A stretch of DNA of 64,000 bases from Enterobacter cloacae complex sp. ECNIH7 (GTDB lineage Bacteria > Pseudomonadota > Gammaproteobacteria > Enterobacterales > Enterobacteriaceae): contig NZ_CP017990.1 of NCBI RefSeq assembly GCF_002208095.1, positions 2,666,001-2,730,000 on the forward strand, given 5' to 3'. Below the pieces are notes generated by a model. The model was not told the origin of the DNA, made no database searches, and saw nothing but the letters and a program-made list of their open reading frames with translations. The stretch's first letter is position 1, and each line of letters starts with the position of its first letter. Positions 1 through 9,120 of the stretch are shown here, one piece after another. The position numbers and the translations under genes are program-made.

Positions 1-2382
1 AAAATGATATCCAAATGCATGCAAAATCCAAAAATTAACCTGATTGGTGCCATGGGTGTCAGTGGAATGCCGTTCTGGCTTTATATCAGAGGTATTGTTA
101 TGCAATAAATCGAAAACGTAATGGCTTTCATGTTCGTGAGTCCCAATAATCTTTGCATTTATAGGAACATGATTTGCAACCAACGTGTAGGCGCTGACAC
201 CTTTCTGTAAACCAAAATACTTGGGAGAATATCGAGCGTTAAGGGTGTTAATTTGCGTTTCTATCCGCTGACCATCGCTACTTGAATGAAGTGTGTCCTG
301 AATATCATAGAGATGAAATGCGGGTAGCTGGCTGGTCGCATTACTAATCGCATCATTAGCCGCTCGTAATGTCTCCAAGCGTAGATAATTTCTTGATGTC
401 CCCGCCATTGATGCTGAGCTAAGGCCTGAAACCTCAGCCATTTTTGCTAACCCCATGTTTGTTCCCATCGCAACAATACAGGCGAAAATTTCACGGGGAT
501 CAGCTTCATGCTTTACATAACGATCTAATACATGGGTAAATGCATTTAAAAATCCAGTATTACCCGCAACAAACCACAGTAGATCCGCAATACCAATTCC
601 TGGTAACTGGCTGTAAAAATCGCTATTAACGGATTCATCACTGCTCGGATAAAGCAGCTTCCAACGACGCTTTTCGGCAGCCCCAATTACTTTAATATGT
701 TTGTTGACCCCATCAGAAATATGTTGGTTAATCGCACTATAACGTGCTGCTAGCATAGTATGAAATACAGCCAGAGTATCTTGGATAGGGGCCAATAAAA
801 TGGGTGCACCAATATCTTGCAATACTCGTTCTTTATCCTGCCATCTAAGATCGCTTATTAAGTCATCTTCAAAGCGGCGAAATTCATTACTATGTTTAAC
901 GTACACATCACCCGCTTCCAGTGAGTTGCGTAGTAGGCGATAGACCAAAAACTCATAGCGATCTACATCAAGCGTTTTAAATGTTTTGCCCTCTTTACTA
1001 AACAAATATCGGCGTAAACCTTTAGGAATAATCTCAGTCGGAAATGAATTAGGGTCAGTTTGCCTTGGTGATTTTTCTGTGCGCAATAAGTTTTGTAAAA
1101 ACGCGATAGCTTCAAGCAAAGGAGAGTCTTCTACACGTCCGGCAAAATCCAGATCAGTAAAAAGTTGCCTTAAGTTACGTTTGAATGTGGCGGATAATTT
1201 TGTGTAATGTGACCATTCAAATGCCGTTTTGTCGAAAGCAATATTGCGTAAGTAATCAGCAACTAATGGGAATCTCTCTTGTTCAAGCAATGCATAGGCT
1301 TTTTCTTTAATAATGGAAAAAGGTGTGTCATCGGTGATGGTGTCATCCGTAAACAGGCTCAATACATGACCCGCAGCCTGTAAATTTTTCGCTGCATTGG
1401 TAACCGCATTATTCATTGCTTCTTCAGCGGCACGCTTGGCCTGTTTCTCGTATTGATCGACCCAATGGAGCAATGCTTCAATTAAGTTGTCATTAATTTG
1501 CTGAAACCGATGAAAAGCAAAAAACAGCAGATATAACTGTGCAGTCTCTTTTTTCATGCGTTGAAGTTTATAAGTGGTATAAAACTTAACCATAGAAGCA
1601 TAATACTTGCCGCTTTCATTGGAGATCCCCGCTGTTATGAGGAACTGCTTGGCAAACTCATGTAGAGGCTGGAAAAACTGCCGCCGTGCGACTTCATGTC
1701 GCAATTCTTTATAACTGAAATCTTTAGCTTCATGTTTTAATGCGCTGACGCGAAATACTCCTGACTCAGCCCGAAGCAAAGCCGCTAATTGCTGATCGAT
1801 AAGTGAAGTCATGCAAGTGCTAAGTAATCGAGCAATACGGGTGCGTTCATAAGCCACCACTCTACCAATCATCTCTTGCATATACCGATAACTGGGCATG
1901 ACAATACGGTGTAATGCTAAGTATTGGGTTAATTCACGAAAGATAAAGATAGGTTGTGTCGATAACATCGCAACCCGCTGTGCTTTATCTTCCAAATCAA
2001 CTTTTACCTCATTATCACATTGTTTATACTGGAATAAATCAAGAATTGCTCGTTGTTGTTCAGCCCTAATCGGTCTTGAGGGACTTTTCAGTCTTGAAAG
2101 CGTTTTGGTGGGAAAGTACAGCGCGGCAATGTAATCCAAGTCATTTAGTACTGACGATTCTTGTTCATAACTGAAAAACTGCCGTTTGGCTTTGAAATAG
2201 CCCAGTTGCAATACTAAATGGGCTGCCACAGAAAACGTTCGGGTATTGTCGAATAGCTCGCGCTCTTTAGCACTTAAGTCAAAATATAATCGACGATCAT
2301 CATCTGAGAAATGAGGTAATCCAAACAGTTCATCTATTTCATCAGTTGACAAAATAGATAGCCGCCGAACATCATTTTTCAT
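1..2382 (-). CDS. tnpA: Tn3-family transposase TnpA, partial (C-terminus outside window)
   Basis: The frame stays open from ATG at 2382 to the window edge, giving 794 residues of a protein usually about 1000 long. The start follows a strong AGGGAGGG ribosome site. The Tn3 DDE region is entered near the end: GTNMGLAKMAE and then the STDTHGTNQVNFWI block, which carries the second catalytic Asp (about residue 775). The third catalytic residue, a Glu, would lie beyond the window. The protein binds the terminal repeats and carries out replicative transposition. It is transcribed in the same direction as the toxin-antitoxin pair, which lies 24 bp upstream. No frameshift was seen in the stretches translated, so the gene looks intact within the window. 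Confidence 0.93.
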   Translation of the reverse strand, partial: MKNDVRRLSILSTDEIDELFGLPHFSDDDRRLYFDLSAKERELFDNTRTFSVAAHLVLQLGYFKAKRQFFSYEQESSVLNDLDYIAALYFPTKTLSRLKSPSRPIRAEQQRAILDLFQYKQCDNEVKVDLEDKAQRVAMLSTQPIFIFRELTQYLALHRIVMPSYRYMQEMIGRVVAYERTRIARLLSTCMTSLIDQQLAALLRAESGVFRVSALKHEAKDFSYKELRHEVARRQFFQPLHEFAKQFLITAGISNESGKYYASMVKFYTTYKLQRMKKETAQLYLLFFAFHRFQQINDNLIEALLHWVDQYEKQAKRAAEEAMNNAVTNAAKNLQAAGHVLSLFTDDTITDDTPFSIIKEKAYALLEQERFPLVADYLRNIAFDKTAFEWSHYTKLSATFKRNLRQLFTDLDFAGRVEDSPLLEAIAFLQNLLRTEKSPRQTDPNSFPTEIIPKGLRRYLFSKEGKTFKTLDVDRYEFLVYRLLRNSLEAGDVYVKHSNEFRRFEDDLISDLRWQDKERVLQDIGAPILLAPIQDTLAVFHTMLAARYSAINQHISDGVNKHIKVIGAAEKRRWKLLYPSSDESVNSDFYSQLPGIGIADLLWFVAGNTGFLNAFTHVLDRYVKHEADPREIFACIVAMGTNMGLAKMAEVSGLSSASMAGTSRNYLRLETLRAANDAISNATSQLPAFHLYDIQDTLHSSSDGQRIETQINTLNARYSPKYFGLQKGVSAYTLVANHVPINAKIIGTHEHESHYVFDLLHNNTSDIKPERHSTDTHGTNQVNFWILHAFGYHF

Positions 2383-2405
2383 GGTGCCCTCCCTATTTCA
2401 CTACA

Positions 2406-2717
2406 TCAAATAATTTCCCGCTCCGCGAGATGTGCAAGTGGAACCATACTTTTATGTAAGATCCCAAATACAACGAATTGATGCTCATGTTGGATGTAAT
2501 AGATGACATGACTTGAATAAGGGAAGCTAAACACATTCATGCGTACCTCGGGTCTATTTTTCCCAAGGGTGGGTGTTTCAGCCAGCAGTTGAATCGTTTG
2601 TCTAAGTCCTGATAAATAGGTCTTCGACTGAGTCGTTCCCCATTGGGCTAACGTAAAGCGGTGAATACCTATCAGATCAGATTGTGCATCGGGCGTTAAA
2701 TGATAAGTTACCGGCAT
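2406..2717 (-). CDS. ParE/RelE-superfamily toxin
   Basis: This 103-residue protein has the ParE/RelE layout: N-terminal YHLTPDAQSDLIGI helix start, a central TYLSGLRQTIQLLAETPTLG helix pair, and the terminal strands around VFSFPYSSHVIYYI and FVVFGILHKSM. ParE-type toxins poison DNA gyrase and RelE-type toxins cleave mRNA; the sequence alone does not settle which applies. The start codon overlaps the stop of the antitoxin by one base, so the two are translationally coupled. It lies between tnpA and the antitoxin. Toxin-antitoxin pairs next to the resolvase are known in many Tn3-family elements, where they are thought to stabilise the element. Confidence 0.88.
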   Translation of the reverse strand: MPVTYHLTPDAQSDLIGIHRFTLAQWGTTQSKTYLSGLRQTIQLLAETPTLGKNRPEVRMNVFSFPYSSHVIYYIQHEHQFVVFGILHKSMVPLAHLAEREII

Positions 2718-2977
2718 TAGTCATACTGCCCTGCGGCCAGCTCATCAAAAAAGGTATTACCATCAACCAAATTGCCCATTTTGATGTCAGTTATGGCTTT
2801 CACCGCTTTGGATTGAAGCAAATGTAATTTTAGTGTCTCGATACTTTGGTATGCATCAGCTGAAATAACAACGGCCACAGGCTTGCCATTTTTATTAATT
2901 TGGATTGGAGCTTGTTGAGCTTTGAGCAACAAATCTCCAAAGTGAATTTTTGCTTCATTGGCTGAAAGAGTGTTCAT
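2717..2977 (-). CDS. Phd/YefM-family antitoxin
   Basis: The 86-residue product begins MNTLSANEAKIHFGDLLLKA and continues with PIQINKNGKPVAVVISADAY, the typical Phd/YefM DNA-binding fold. The C-terminal 35 residues, ending NTFFDELAAGQYD, would wrap the toxin. Phd-type antitoxins neutralise the toxin and repress their own promoter. A perfect inverted repeat just upstream (2992-3007) is a good operator candidate. The Phd antitoxin with a ParE-like toxin is a mixed pairing that is common in mobile elements. Confidence 0.88.
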   Translation of the reverse strand: MNTLSANEAKIHFGDLLLKAQQAPIQINKNGKPVAVVISADAYQSIETLKLHLLQSKAVKAITDIKMGNLVDGNTFFDELAAGQYD

Positions 2978-2991
2978 TTATCACCTTTAAA

Positions 2992-3007
2992 CGAATCGTT
3001 CGATTCG
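2992..3007. promoter_or_regulatory. inverted repeat, probable antitoxin operator
   Basis: CGAATCG and CGATTCG form a perfect 7-bp inverted repeat separated by TT, 15 bp upstream of the antitoxin start. The position and symmetry suit autoregulation by the Phd-type antitoxin; this is inference. Confidence 0.5.
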
Positions 3008-3050
3008 CTCAATTTACACCAGTTGGGCGATAAAAGTCAAAAATGCACCC

Positions 3051-3123
3051 TATCAAAATGTATACTATTTGATAGCTCTGGTTATTACCTATCAAAACTA
3101 CTATCATAAGTGCATTATCAAAA
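3051..3123. other. res-like resolution site
   Basis: Between the antitoxin and resolvase genes, TATCAAA at 3051-3057 faces TTTGATA at 3068-3074 around the A+T-rich core ATGTATACTA, the size and shape of a resolvase dimer site with central crossover. Further TATCAAAA copies lie at 3090-3097 and 3116-3123. Tn3-type res sites contain several resolvase-binding subsites beside tnpR, so this block is the natural candidate. It would also hold the tnpR promoter, giving autorepression. Confidence 0.6.
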
Positions 3124-3146
3124 CCTTTAAAGAGATATGGTGATTT

Positions 3147-3767
3147 ATGTCCAAAGTTGGTTATGCTCGAGTGAGTTCCACGGGTCAAAGCTTAGAAGTG
3201 CAACTGGGCAAGTTACATCGAGCTGAGTGCAATAAGATATATCAAGAAAAACGCAGTGGGAGGACGGCTGAACGGTCTGAATTTCAATCTTGCATGAGTT
3301 ATTTACGTGAAGGGGATACCCTAGTGGTAACCCGACTCGATCGTCTTGCTCGCTCAGTCGTCCACTTAGCCCAGATTGCTTCGCGTTTTCAAAGTGAAGG
3401 TATTGATTTGCTCGTTATCGATCAGAACATTGATACGAGCACTTCGACTGGGAGACTCATGTTCAATATGTTGGCTGCTATTGCTGAGTTTGAAAATGAC
3501 TTGCGGACAGAGAGGCAAGCTGAAGGTATCGCAAAAGCACATGAAAATGGAGTTAAATTTGGTAGGCCTGTAAAACTTACGGACACCTTAAAACAAGCAA
3601 TTTATGATAAAAGAGCTGAGGGGGCCACTATTGGTCAGCTTGCCAAGGAGTATCACCTTGGAGAAGCTTCTATTTATCGGGCAATAAATTCAGTTAAGCA
3701 ATCAATTGTTTCCCCCTACTCGATAGATGTTAAAGAGCTGCGAGATTATGGAAAATATAAAACGTGA
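3147..3767 (+). CDS. tnpR: serine resolvase TnpR
   Basis: This 206-residue small serine recombinase starts MSKVGYARVSSTGQSLEVQL, with the nucleophilic Ser at about residue 10. It keeps the VVTRLDRLARS motif, the catalytic-domain block NMLAAIAEFENDLRTERQAEGI, the hinge FGRPVKL, and a C-terminal helix-turn-helix (GATIGQLAKEYHLGEASIYRAI). Its role is to resolve transposition cointegrates at the neighbouring res site. It is divergent from the toxin-antitoxin and tnpA genes, an arrangement usual in the Tn3 family. The length is slightly above the 185 or so residues of Tn3 resolvase because of a short C-terminal extension. Confidence 0.95.
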   Translation: MSKVGYARVSSTGQSLEVQLGKLHRAECNKIYQEKRSGRTAERSEFQSCMSYLREGDTLVVTRLDRLARSVVHLAQIASRFQSEGIDLLVIDQNIDTSTSTGRLMFNMLAAIAEFENDLRTERQAEGIAKAHENGVKFGRPVKLTDTLKQAIYDKRAEGATIGQLAKEYHLGEASIYRAINSVKQSIVSPYSIDVKELRDYGKYKT

Positions 3768-3884
3768 TTGATACTGACTATTGTATGTATTGACGTTTAA
3801 AATTAGCCTTACTGTATTAACGTAACATCAATAGGTATGATAAATTTTCCTTATCTAAAGAGCCTTAGCCTAACATTAATATTT

Positions 3885-4217
3885 CTACGAACAGTTAATG
3901 CAGCGAGTCACGGTAGGATCAAACATAAGCCGATTCAAATCGATATCTTCACCACAGACAAAACAGCTGCCATATTCATCGCTATTTATGCGCAATAATG
4001 CACCTTCAATAACTTGTAACTGATGCTGCTTGCGTCTCGCAGTTTCTAATTCCATTTGCTGTCCTTGCAATGCATCTATACGTGAAAGACGTCCGAGTCG
4101 TGATTGGTCAAGTTCGACAACTTGCACATCACTCGTTTGTGCTGCAATCTGCGCTAACAAACTTTCCAGCATTTGCTGTAACTGTAAATGCAGTTGTTGC
4201 TTTAGCTGCTCGTTCAT
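3885..4217 (-). CDS. TraR/DksA-type C4 zinc finger protein
   Basis: This is a 110-residue protein with a Gln/Leu-rich N-terminal coiled-coil region and a C-terminal zinc finger, CFVC then CINC 17 residues later. It belongs to the TraR/DksA family, whose members enter the secondary channel of RNA polymerase and alter promoter kinetics, sometimes mimicking ppGpp-DksA. It is shorter than chromosomal DksA (about 150 residues) and resembles the truncated forms found on mobile elements. It lies downstream of the stress protein and SulP genes on the same strand. It may tune host transcription in favour of the element; that is inference. Confidence 0.85.
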   Translation of the reverse strand: MNEQLKQQLHLQLQQMLESLLAQIAAQTSDVQVVELDQSRLGRLSRIDALQGQQMELETARRKQHQLQVIEGALLRINSDEYGSCFVCGEDIDLNRLMFDPTVTRCINCS

Positions 4218-4307
4218 TTCACCTCCAAACTTAAGCGTCAGAACCTATCTCTATTACTATGCACTAACCAGCGTCTTGGATACTGATTAGTGCAATATCA
4301 ATAGCTG

Positions 4308-5162
4308 TTAGCGCAATAATAATAATGGGATATGGCTTTTACTGATCATCTTTGTGGTATTGCTTCCCACAAAAAACTCTCTTATCCGCGAATGGCCGTA
4401 GGCCCCCATCACCATAAGATCGATGTGATGCTCAAGTTGATAGATCTCAAGAGCCGTTTGAACTTCTCCCTGACAAACAGCGGTAACCACATTGAAATTC
4501 GCCGCCATCAGAGATTCGGTCACCAACGCCAGTTCTGCTGTCGCCTGTGATTGAGCATCAGACACCATCACCAAATGACATTCAAGCCCTTTTAAGAGTG
4601 GACTTGTTAGCACTTGATTAAGGGCTTTTTTCGCAGTAATGCTGCCATCGTAGGCAATCATAAATCGTTTCGGTGCTTCAAACTCTGTCATCACCACTAA
4701 AATAGGCTGCTTAACTGTGCGAATGACGTTTTCTAGATGGCTGCCAATCGCCTGCGCTTGATCTTGATGTTGCTCCCCTTGACGCCCCATCACCACCAAT
4801 CTGGCATGGGATTCTTGCTCTAACAGGGTTTCGACTAAATCGCCGTGACGCTGCAAGGTTTTAACCACGACTGCAGGTTGTGCCTCCACGATGCGCGTTT
4901 GCGCATCTTGCAACATATACTTACCCTGCTCGAGTGCCAGCTTGCCCCGGCGCGCTTCGAGCTCAACCATTTCATTGAGCAAGTGCTCCCGTGTACCTAG
5001 GCCAATATTTCCCGACAGATCTGACTCTATCGGATAGGCTGACTTATCCAATACATGTAATAGGATTACAGGGGCATTCAGTTGAAAGGCGGCCCAGCCA
5101 CTGGCATCACATACAGCGGATGTCACATTTGAACCGTCAATACAAGCAATCACATTTGTCAT
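4308..5162 (-). CDS. universal stress protein, tandem Usp domains
   Basis: The 284-residue product has two Usp domains, about residues 1-150 and 160-284. Each carries an ATP-binding-type glycine motif: MGRQGE...GSHLENV in the first and MGAYGHSRIREFFVGSNT in the second. Usp proteins bind nucleotide and are linked to stress endurance; the substrate or partner here is unknown. The gene lies 34 bp downstream of the SulP gene on the same strand and is probably cotranscribed. A uspA plus sulphate-permease-like (sup) pair is also known from AbaR resistance islands of Acinetobacter, so this pair recurs as mobile cargo. Confidence 0.9.
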   Translation of the reverse strand: MTNVIACIDGSNVTSAVCDASGWAAFQLNAPVILLHVLDKSAYPIESDLSGNIGLGTREHLLNEMVELEARRGKLALEQGKYMLQDAQTRIVEAQPAVVVKTLQRHGDLVETLLEQESHARLVVMGRQGEQHQDQAQAIGSHLENVIRTVKQPILVVMTEFEAPKRFMIAYDGSITAKKALNQVLTSPLLKGLECHLVMVSDAQSQATAELALVTESLMAANFNVVTAVCQGEVQTALEIYQLEHHIDLMVMGAYGHSRIREFFVGSNTTKMISKSHIPLLLLR

Positions 5163-5196
5163 CGTTTTATTCCTTTGTTGTTGTGTTGCTAATGGC

Positions 5197-6687
5197 TTAG
5201 TGACCAGACATCATTTTTTCAACTTCTTCTGGCTTATCGTGTACCCCAAATTTATCGACTATGGTGGCACTGGCTTCGTTAAGGCCAATCAACTCAACCT
5301 CAGTCCCCTCGCGGCGGAATTTAATCACTACCTTGTCGAGGGCCGATACCGCGGTAATATCCCAAAAATGTGCTTGAGATAAGTCGATAGTCACTTTATC
5401 AACCACTTCCCTAAAATCGAATGAATTACTGAACTTATCTGATGAAGCAAAAAAGACTTGTCCAATAACCTGATAATGGCGACCAGTGTCAGCAGCAGTC
5501 GTTGTACTCTTAACCACCATAAAACGTCCCACTTTATTAGCAAAAAATAGGGACGCGAGTAATACACCTACAAATACCCCAATTGCTAAGTTATGGGTAG
5601 CGACCACGACCACAACCGTCGCCACCATCACAAGGTTGGTTGACATAGGATGATGCTTAAGATTACGGATTGAATCCCAAGAGAATGTACCGATAGCCAC
5701 CATGATCATCACGGCAACCAGTGCCGCCATAGGAATAAGCTTTAACCACTCTCCTAAAAACACCACCATCACAAGTAAAAAAACGCCTGCAGCGAAGGAT
5801 GATAAACGTCCGCGACCACCCGATTTAACGTTGATGATCGACTGACCAATCATAGCGCAACCAGCCATACCGCCCATTAAACCCGCGCCGATATTGGCAA
5901 TACCTTGGCCCTTACACTCGCGATTCTTATCGCTTTGGGTATCGGTTAAGTCATCAACTATGGTGGCGGTCATCATAGATTCCAGCAAGCCCACCACGGC
6001 AAGGCCGGCCGAGTAAGGGAAGATGATCATCAGAGTTTCAAGGGTCAAGGGCACTTCAGGCCAGAGGAAAATAGGTAAAGTATCAGGCAGTTGTCCCATG
6101 TCGCCGACAGTACGAATATCTAACCCCATATAAACCGCAAAAAGCGTTAATCCGACAATACACACGAGAGGCGAAGGTACGGATTTACCAATCACAGGGA
6201 TGAGTGGGAATAGGTAAATGATACCGAGGCCAGCTACCGTCATCGCATATACGTGCCAAGTCACATTGGTCAGTTCGGGCAACTGGGCCATAAAGATCAG
6301 AATCGCCAGTGCATTCACAAAACCCGTCACCACAGAGCGGGAGACGAAACGCATCAAGCTACCGAGTTTTAAGTAACCCGCAGCAATTTGCAGCACACCG
6401 GTTAATAAGGTCGCCGCGAGTAAATACTCAAGGCCATGTTCCTTTACTAAGGTCACCATTAACAGTGCCATCGCGCCTGTTGCGGCAGAGATCATGCCAG
6501 GACGGCCACCAGTAAAGGCAATAACCACAGCGATACAGAATGAAGCATATAGGCCGACCTTAGGATCGACACCTGCAATAATAGAAAAGGCAATTGCCTC
6601 AGGGATTAACGCCAGCGCTACCACAATACCGGCTAACAGATCTCCGCGTATATTGGAGAACCACTCTTTTTTCATGGTTTGAATCAT
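5197..6687 (-). CDS. SulP-family anion transporter with STAS domain
   Basis: The 496-residue protein starts at ATG 6687, preceded by GAGTGAG; a longer open frame to 6789 exists but has less support. After a short cytoplasmic start come the SulP signature ([27 protein letters not shown]), about a dozen membrane segments, and a C-terminal STAS domain from about residue 400. SulP proteins move sulphate, bicarbonate or other anions by proton or sodium symport. The substrate cannot be read from the sequence; bicarbonate (BicA-like) and sulphate are both possible. It is the first gene of the passenger group, closest to the transposon end. Confidence 0.9.
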   Translation of the reverse strand: MIQTMKKEWFSNIRGDLLAGIVVALALIPEAIAFSIIAGVDPKVGLYASFCIAVVIAFTGGRPGMISAATGAMALLMVTLVKEHGLEYLLAATLLTGVLQIAAGYLKLGSLMRFVSRSVVTGFVNALAILIFMAQLPELTNVTWHVYAMTVAGLGIIYLFPLIPVIGKSVPSPLVCIVGLTLFAVYMGLDIRTVGDMGQLPDTLPIFLWPEVPLTLETLMIIFPYSAGLAVVGLLESMMTATIVDDLTDTQSDKNRECKGQGIANIGAGLMGGMAGCAMIGQSIINVKSGGRGRLSSFAAGVFLLVMVVFLGEWLKLIPMAALVAVMIMVAIGTFSWDSIRNLKHHPMSTNLVMVATVVVVVATHNLAIGVFVGVLLASLFFANKVGRFMVVKSTTTAADTGRHYQVIGQVFFASSDKFSNSFDFREVVDKVTIDLSQAHFWDITAVSALDKVVIKFRREGTEVELIGLNEASATIVDKFGVHDKPEEVEKMMSGH

Positions 6688-7184
6688 GTTACTCACTCTG
6701 ATTAAAATTAAATCAATAACAAAAGCTAACGCTAGCCATATACACAGATGTGCAAAGACAAGAGCTTTTTCGTCAACGTGACGAATCAATATTAGATTTA
6801 TGGAGGTACAACAAAAGCTACCGAAGGGTAGATACTACGAACGGATCTGAGCGATCCAAAATGAAGGGGGTTAAACTAATGCGGCTTAAAGCTCATTACA
6901 GAAATTATCCTTACAACAGGTAAAATGAGTAAAATTTTGATTTTTAGCTATATACAGAAACACAATATAGAGTTAGGTAAGGATACCGTTCAGGTCGTTG
7001 AAAGTCAAAGGACCAAAATCAGATTAACTATGATCCGGTAAGCTGTAACGACTTAAATTCAGTGTTAATGAGCGTAACCAGATAAATTCCACATTAAAAA
7101 CAAAAAAAACAGTGGCTTAATTTAGCTCAAGAGCTTAGTTATAAAGCTAACTTTACATTTTCGGCGCGTTGGGCAAATTTAGCC
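6688..7184. other. non-coding right end of the transposon
   Basis: This stretch of about 500 bases is A+T-rich and has no convincing gene. It must carry the promoter for the SulP gene and the right terminal inverted repeat. The last 29 codons (7098-7184) are open in frame with the oppD remnant, but contain no ATG, GTG or TTG. Confidence 0.6.
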
Positions 7185-8072
7185 AACTTCAACCTGCGCG
7201 CGGGTGAAACGCTGGGGATCGTGGGGGAATCCGGTTCCGGAAAATCCCAGACTGCCTTTGCGCTGATGGGCCTGCTGGCTGCTAACGGCGTGATTGGCGG
7301 CTCTGCGAAATTCAACGGTCGTGAAATCCTTAACCTGCCGGAGCACGAGCTGAACAAGCTGCGCGCTGAGCAGATCTCGATGATTTTCCAGGATCCCATG
7401 ACCTCGCTGAACCCGTACATGCGCGTAGGCGAGCAGCTGATGGAAGTCCTGATGCTGCACAAAGGCCTTGGCAAAGCGGAAGCCTTTGAAGAGTCGGTCA
7501 AAATGCTGGACGCGGTGAAAATGCCGGAAGCGCGTAAGCGTATGCGCATGTTCCCGCATGAGTTTTCTGGCGGTATGCGTCAGCGCGTGATGATTGCAAT
7601 GGCGTTGCTGTGCCGGCCAAAGCTGCTGATTGCCGATGAACCTACCACCGCGCTGGACGTTACCGTTCAGGCGCAAATCATGACCCTGTTGAACGAGCTG
7701 AAGCGCGAGTTCAACACGGCGATTATCATGATCACCCACGACCTGGGCGTGGTGGCAGGCATCTGCGACAAAGTGCTGGTGATGTATGCCGGTCGTACCA
7801 TGGAATATGGCAAAGCGCGCGATGTCTTCTATCAGCCTGCGCACCCGTACTCCATTGGTCTGCTGAACGCGGTACCCCGTCTTGATGCGGAAGGGGAATC
7901 CCTGCTCACCATTCCGGGCAACCCGCCAAACCTGCTGCGTCTGCCGAAAGGCTGTCCGTTCCAGCCGCGCTGCCCGCACGCGATGGAAATCTGTAACAGC
8001 GCTCCGCCGCTGGAAGAGTTTGCACCAGGCCGTCTGCGCGCCTGCTTTAAGCCGCAGGAGGAGCTGGTATGA
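7185..8072 (+). pseudogene. oppD: oligopeptide ABC transporter ATPase OppD, 5' end cut off by transposon
   Basis: From AAC at 7185 the sequence matches OppD from about residue 43 ([21 protein letters not shown]) to the normal C-terminus. Walker A, the Q-loop ([14 protein letters not shown]), the signature SGGMRQRV, Walker B ([12 protein letters not shown]) and the oligopeptide-type C-terminal domain with its Cys cluster ([14 protein letters not shown]) are all present. What is missing in this piece is the first 42 or so codons, including the start codon and the strands that stack on ATP. The only nearby restart is GTG at 7221, three codons before Walker A, without a clear ribosome site. OppD with OppF powers peptide import through OppBC, so function is probably lost. 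The stop overlaps oppF by four bases. Confidence 0.9.
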
Positions 8073-9073
8073 ACGCTTTAGATGAAAAACGCAACGTGCT
8101 GCTCGAAATCGCCGATCTTAAAGTGCATTTCGACATCAAAGACGGCAAACAGTGGTTTTGGCAGCCACCGAAGACCCTTAAAGCGGTGGACGGCGTCACG
8201 CTGCGCCTGTACGAAGGGGAAACCCTGGGCGTGGTGGGAGAGTCCGGCTGCGGTAAATCGACCTTTGCGCGAGCCATTATCGGTCTGGTCAAAGCCACCG
8301 ACGGTAAAGTGGCCTGGCTGGGTAAAGATCTGCTGGGCATGAAGCCCGACGAGTGGCGCGAGGTGCGCAGCGATATCCAGATGATTTTCCAGGATCCGCT
8401 GGCATCATTAAACCCGCGTATGACCATCGGCGAGATTATTGCCGAGCCGCTGCGGACCTATCATCCAAAGATGTCTCGTCAGGAAGTGCGCGACCGCGTG
8501 AAGGCGATGATGATGAAAGTCGGCCTGTTGCCGAACCTCATCAACCGCTATCCGCATGAGTTCTCCGGCGGTCAGTGCCAGCGTATTGGTATTGCCCGTG
8601 CGCTGATCCTCGAACCGAAGCTGATTATCTGCGATGAGCCGGTTTCCGCACTGGACGTTTCCATTCAGGCGCAGGTGGTTAACCTGCTGCAGAAGCTGCA
8701 GCGCGAAATGGGGCTGTCGCTGATCTTCATCGCGCATGACCTGGCCGTGGTGAAACACATCTCTGACCGCGTGCTGGTGATGTATCTGGGGCATGCCGTG
8801 GAGCTGGGCACCTATGACGAGGTGTACCATAATCCATTGCACCCATACACCAGAGCGCTGATGTCCGCGGTGCCGATCCCCGATCCGGATCTGGAAAAGA
8901 ATAAAACCATCCAGCTTCTGGAAGGGGAATTACCTTCGCCGATTAACCCGCCGTCAGGCTGCGTCTTCCGCACGCGCTGCCCGATGGCCGGGCCGGAATG
9001 TGCTCAAACGCGACCGGTTCTCGAAGGCAGCTTCCGACATGCGGTTTCCTGCCTGAAAGTAGACCCGTTATAA
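8069..9073 (+). CDS. oppF: oligopeptide ABC transporter ATPase OppF
   Basis: The 334-residue protein carries Walker A GESGCGKS, the Q-loop block [14 protein letters not shown], signature [14 protein letters not shown], Walker [13 protein letters not shown] and the H-loop (FIAHDLAVV), followed by the oligopeptide-family C-terminal domain. It pairs with OppD on the inner face of the cytoplasmic membrane to drive uptake of oligopeptides and cell-wall peptides. The ATG overlaps the oppD stop (ATGA). It is intact, but lies downstream of the transposon and will be expressed only from read-through or a promoter in the element. Confidence 0.97.
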   Translation: MNALDEKRNVLLEIADLKVHFDIKDGKQWFWQPPKTLKAVDGVTLRLYEGETLGVVGESGCGKSTFARAIIGLVKATDGKVAWLGKDLLGMKPDEWREVRSDIQMIFQDPLASLNPRMTIGEIIAEPLRTYHPKMSRQEVRDRVKAMMMKVGLLPNLINRYPHEFSGGQCQRIGIARALILEPKLIICDEPVSALDVSIQAQVVNLLQKLQREMGLSLIFIAHDLAVVKHISDRVLVMYLGHAVELGTYDEVYHNPLHPYTRALMSAVPIPDPDLEKNKTIQLLEGELPSPINPPSGCVFRTRCPMAGPECAQTRPVLEGSFRHAVSCLKVDPL

Positions 9074-9079
9074 TCGCAA

Positions 9080-9109
9080 GGGCTGACATGATGTCAGCCC
9101 TTATTTTTT
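9080..9109 (+). terminator. rho-independent terminator of the opp operon
   Basis: GGGCTGAC and GTCAGCCC form an 8-bp stem around ATGAT, followed by TTATTTTTT, six bases after the oppF stop. Confidence 0.85.
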
Positions 9110-9120
9110 GCGAGGTAACT

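Larger units (their letters stand above)
1..7184. mobile_element. Tn3-family transposon, left end outside window
   Basis: A contiguous A+T-rich block holds a Tn3-type transposase, a ParE/Phd pair, a repeat-rich res-like site, a serine resolvase and a three-gene passenger group. It stops where recognisable oppD coding sequence begins (AAC at 7185, equivalent to codon 43 of E. coli OppD). Read inward from that edge on the minus strand, the terminus starts GGCTAAATTTGCCCAACGCG, a plausible Tn3-type inverted repeat, but the other end lies outside the window so the repeat cannot be paired. Tn3 elements normally make 5-bp target duplications; AACTT at 7185-7189 is the predicted copy. The resemblance to Shewanella and other marine gamma-proteobacterial elements is an impression only. 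Confidence 0.85.

Noticed and set aside
8998..9120. N-terminal extension of the channel gene into oppF
   Set aside because: It overlaps oppF and the opp terminator; GTG 9121 has a ribosome site and matches the channel N-terminus.
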